From Novosphingobium sp. UBA6722 (GTDB taxonomy: Bacteria; Pseudomonadota; Alphaproteobacteria; Sphingomonadales; Sphingomonadaceae), in NCBI GenBank assembly GCA_002454125.1, contig DKII01000086.1:1-5804 (forward strand): a stretch of 5,804 nucleotides of DNA. Direction: 5' to 3'. The notes beneath the pieces are model-generated. The model saw only the letters and a list, made by a program, of their open reading frames with translations, made no database searches and was not told the DNA's origin. A program made the position numbers and the translations under genes. Of the stretch, positions 5,605 to 5,804 are shown piece by piece; within the stretch, counting starts at the first letter, position 1; every line of letters begins with the position of its first letter.

Positions 5605-5688
5605 GACAAAAATCAATAATGTCAGAGGGATTCGTCGCCAACTGTTTTTGTCAACGATTTGTGAATGCCAAAAATCAGGGAAATTCGT
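5605..5688. repeat. imperfect repeats between integrase and tRNA, candidate arm-type sites
   Basis: CAAAAATCA occurs at 5607-5615 and again at 5669-5677. An inverted copy of GACAAAAA (5605-5612) lies at 5645-5652 as TTTTTGTC. A second pair, CAGAGGGATTCGT (5623-5635) and CAGGGAAATTCGT (5676-5688), matches at 10 of 13 bases. Such spaced repeats between an integrase gene and its attachment site often bind the integrase N-terminus or an excisionase. AT-richness alone could produce part of this. Confidence 0.35.
5649..5654 (-). promoter_or_regulatory. candidate -35 box of the integrase
   Basis: The minus strand has a perfect TTGACA here, 61 bases before the integrase ATG. No convincing -10 is found at 16-18 bases, so the promoter is only tentative. 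It overlaps the inverted GACAAAAA copy, so integrase binding could repress its own gene. Confidence 0.25.
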
Positions 5689-5740
5689 AAAGGAGACCCC
5701 TTTGCGAACGCTTTAATTACCTGAATTTATATGGAAAGTT

Positions 5741-5763
5741 TGGCGCACCCGACAGGATTCGAA
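5741..5763. other. probable attachment site in the tRNA 3' end
   Basis: The 3' part of the tRNA (T-loop, acceptor strand and encoded CCA) borders the integrase region. Tyrosine integrases of islands usually recombine within this stretch and rebuild the tRNA, which here is intact to CCA. The extent of the core is a guess. No second copy of this sequence is in the window, so the partner site must be further left, beyond position 1. Confidence 0.45.
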
Positions 5764-5804
5764 CCTGTGACCTCTGCCTTCGGAGGGCAGCGCTCTATCC
5801 AGCT
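5741..5804 (-). tRNA. tRNA-Arg (anticodon CCG), 5' end cut by the window
   Basis: Read on the minus strand, the visible 64 bases include the end of the D-arm (GGATAGAGC), the anticodon stem CTGCC/GGCAG with loop CTCCGAA (anticodon CCG, reading CGG codons for arginine), a T-arm ACAGG/CCTGT with loop TTCGAAT, the acceptor strand CGGGTGC, discriminator G and an encoded CCA. About 13 bases (acceptor 5' strand and start of the D-arm) lie outside the window, giving a normal length near 77. Confidence 0.95.

Noticed and set aside
1..5740. A second copy of the tRNA 3' end as the opposite attachment site
   Set aside because: By eye no repeat of the T-loop and acceptor sequence is found elsewhere in the window.
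1..5804. CRISPR array or complete insertion sequence
   Set aside because: No regularly spaced repeats and no transposase with terminal inverted repeats are visible.

Overview
The window looks like one end of a tRNA-integrated genomic island in a Gram-negative bacterium, most likely an alphaproteobacterium. Evidence for this is a tRNA-Arg(CCG) gene at the right edge with its 3' end facing inward, a phage-type tyrosine recombinase directly beside it, and a patchwork of small accessory genes further left. The taxonomic guess rests on the tRNA sequence, moderately high GC with loose promoters, and the style of the short catalytic-only recombinase. It is an inference, not a database result.

Right to left: partial tRNA-Arg (5741-5804, minus) with a probable attachment site at its 3' end; a 131-base recombination/promoter region with imperfect repeats; a 419-aa integrase (4329-5588, minus); about 300 bases without a convincing gene but with two inverted repeats; and a two-gene minus-strand operon. 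That operon has an AAA15/21-type ATPase (2799-4031) followed, with an ATGA overlap, by an RloB-like protein with TOPRIM-like acidic motifs (2236-2802). It resembles RloA/RloB and AbiLi/AbiLii abortive-infection pairs and is the likely anti-phage cargo.

The left part holds a plus-strand pair, a 193-aa tyrosine recombinase reduced to its catalytic domain (1076-1657) and a four-helix membrane protein with a strong ribosome binding site (1690-2160). It also holds a divergent minus-strand pair: an XRE-family repressor-like protein (596-844) and an unrecognised 156-aa protein (62-532) with an odd Cys/Trp-rich tail. The region between the divergent pairs contains a compact operator-like cluster of TAGACGA half-sites and a hairpin abutting the XRE start. 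A second palindrome lies in front of the 156-aa gene. At the left edge a plus-strand frame ends at 88 and may be the tail of another gene.

A working picture: the integrase moves the island at tRNA-Arg, the XRE protein controls the left genes through the inverted repeats, and the ATPase/RloB pair protects the host or the island from phages. The catalytic-only recombinase and membrane protein have no assigned role. No second copy of the tRNA 3' end is present, so the other island boundary lies outside the window.
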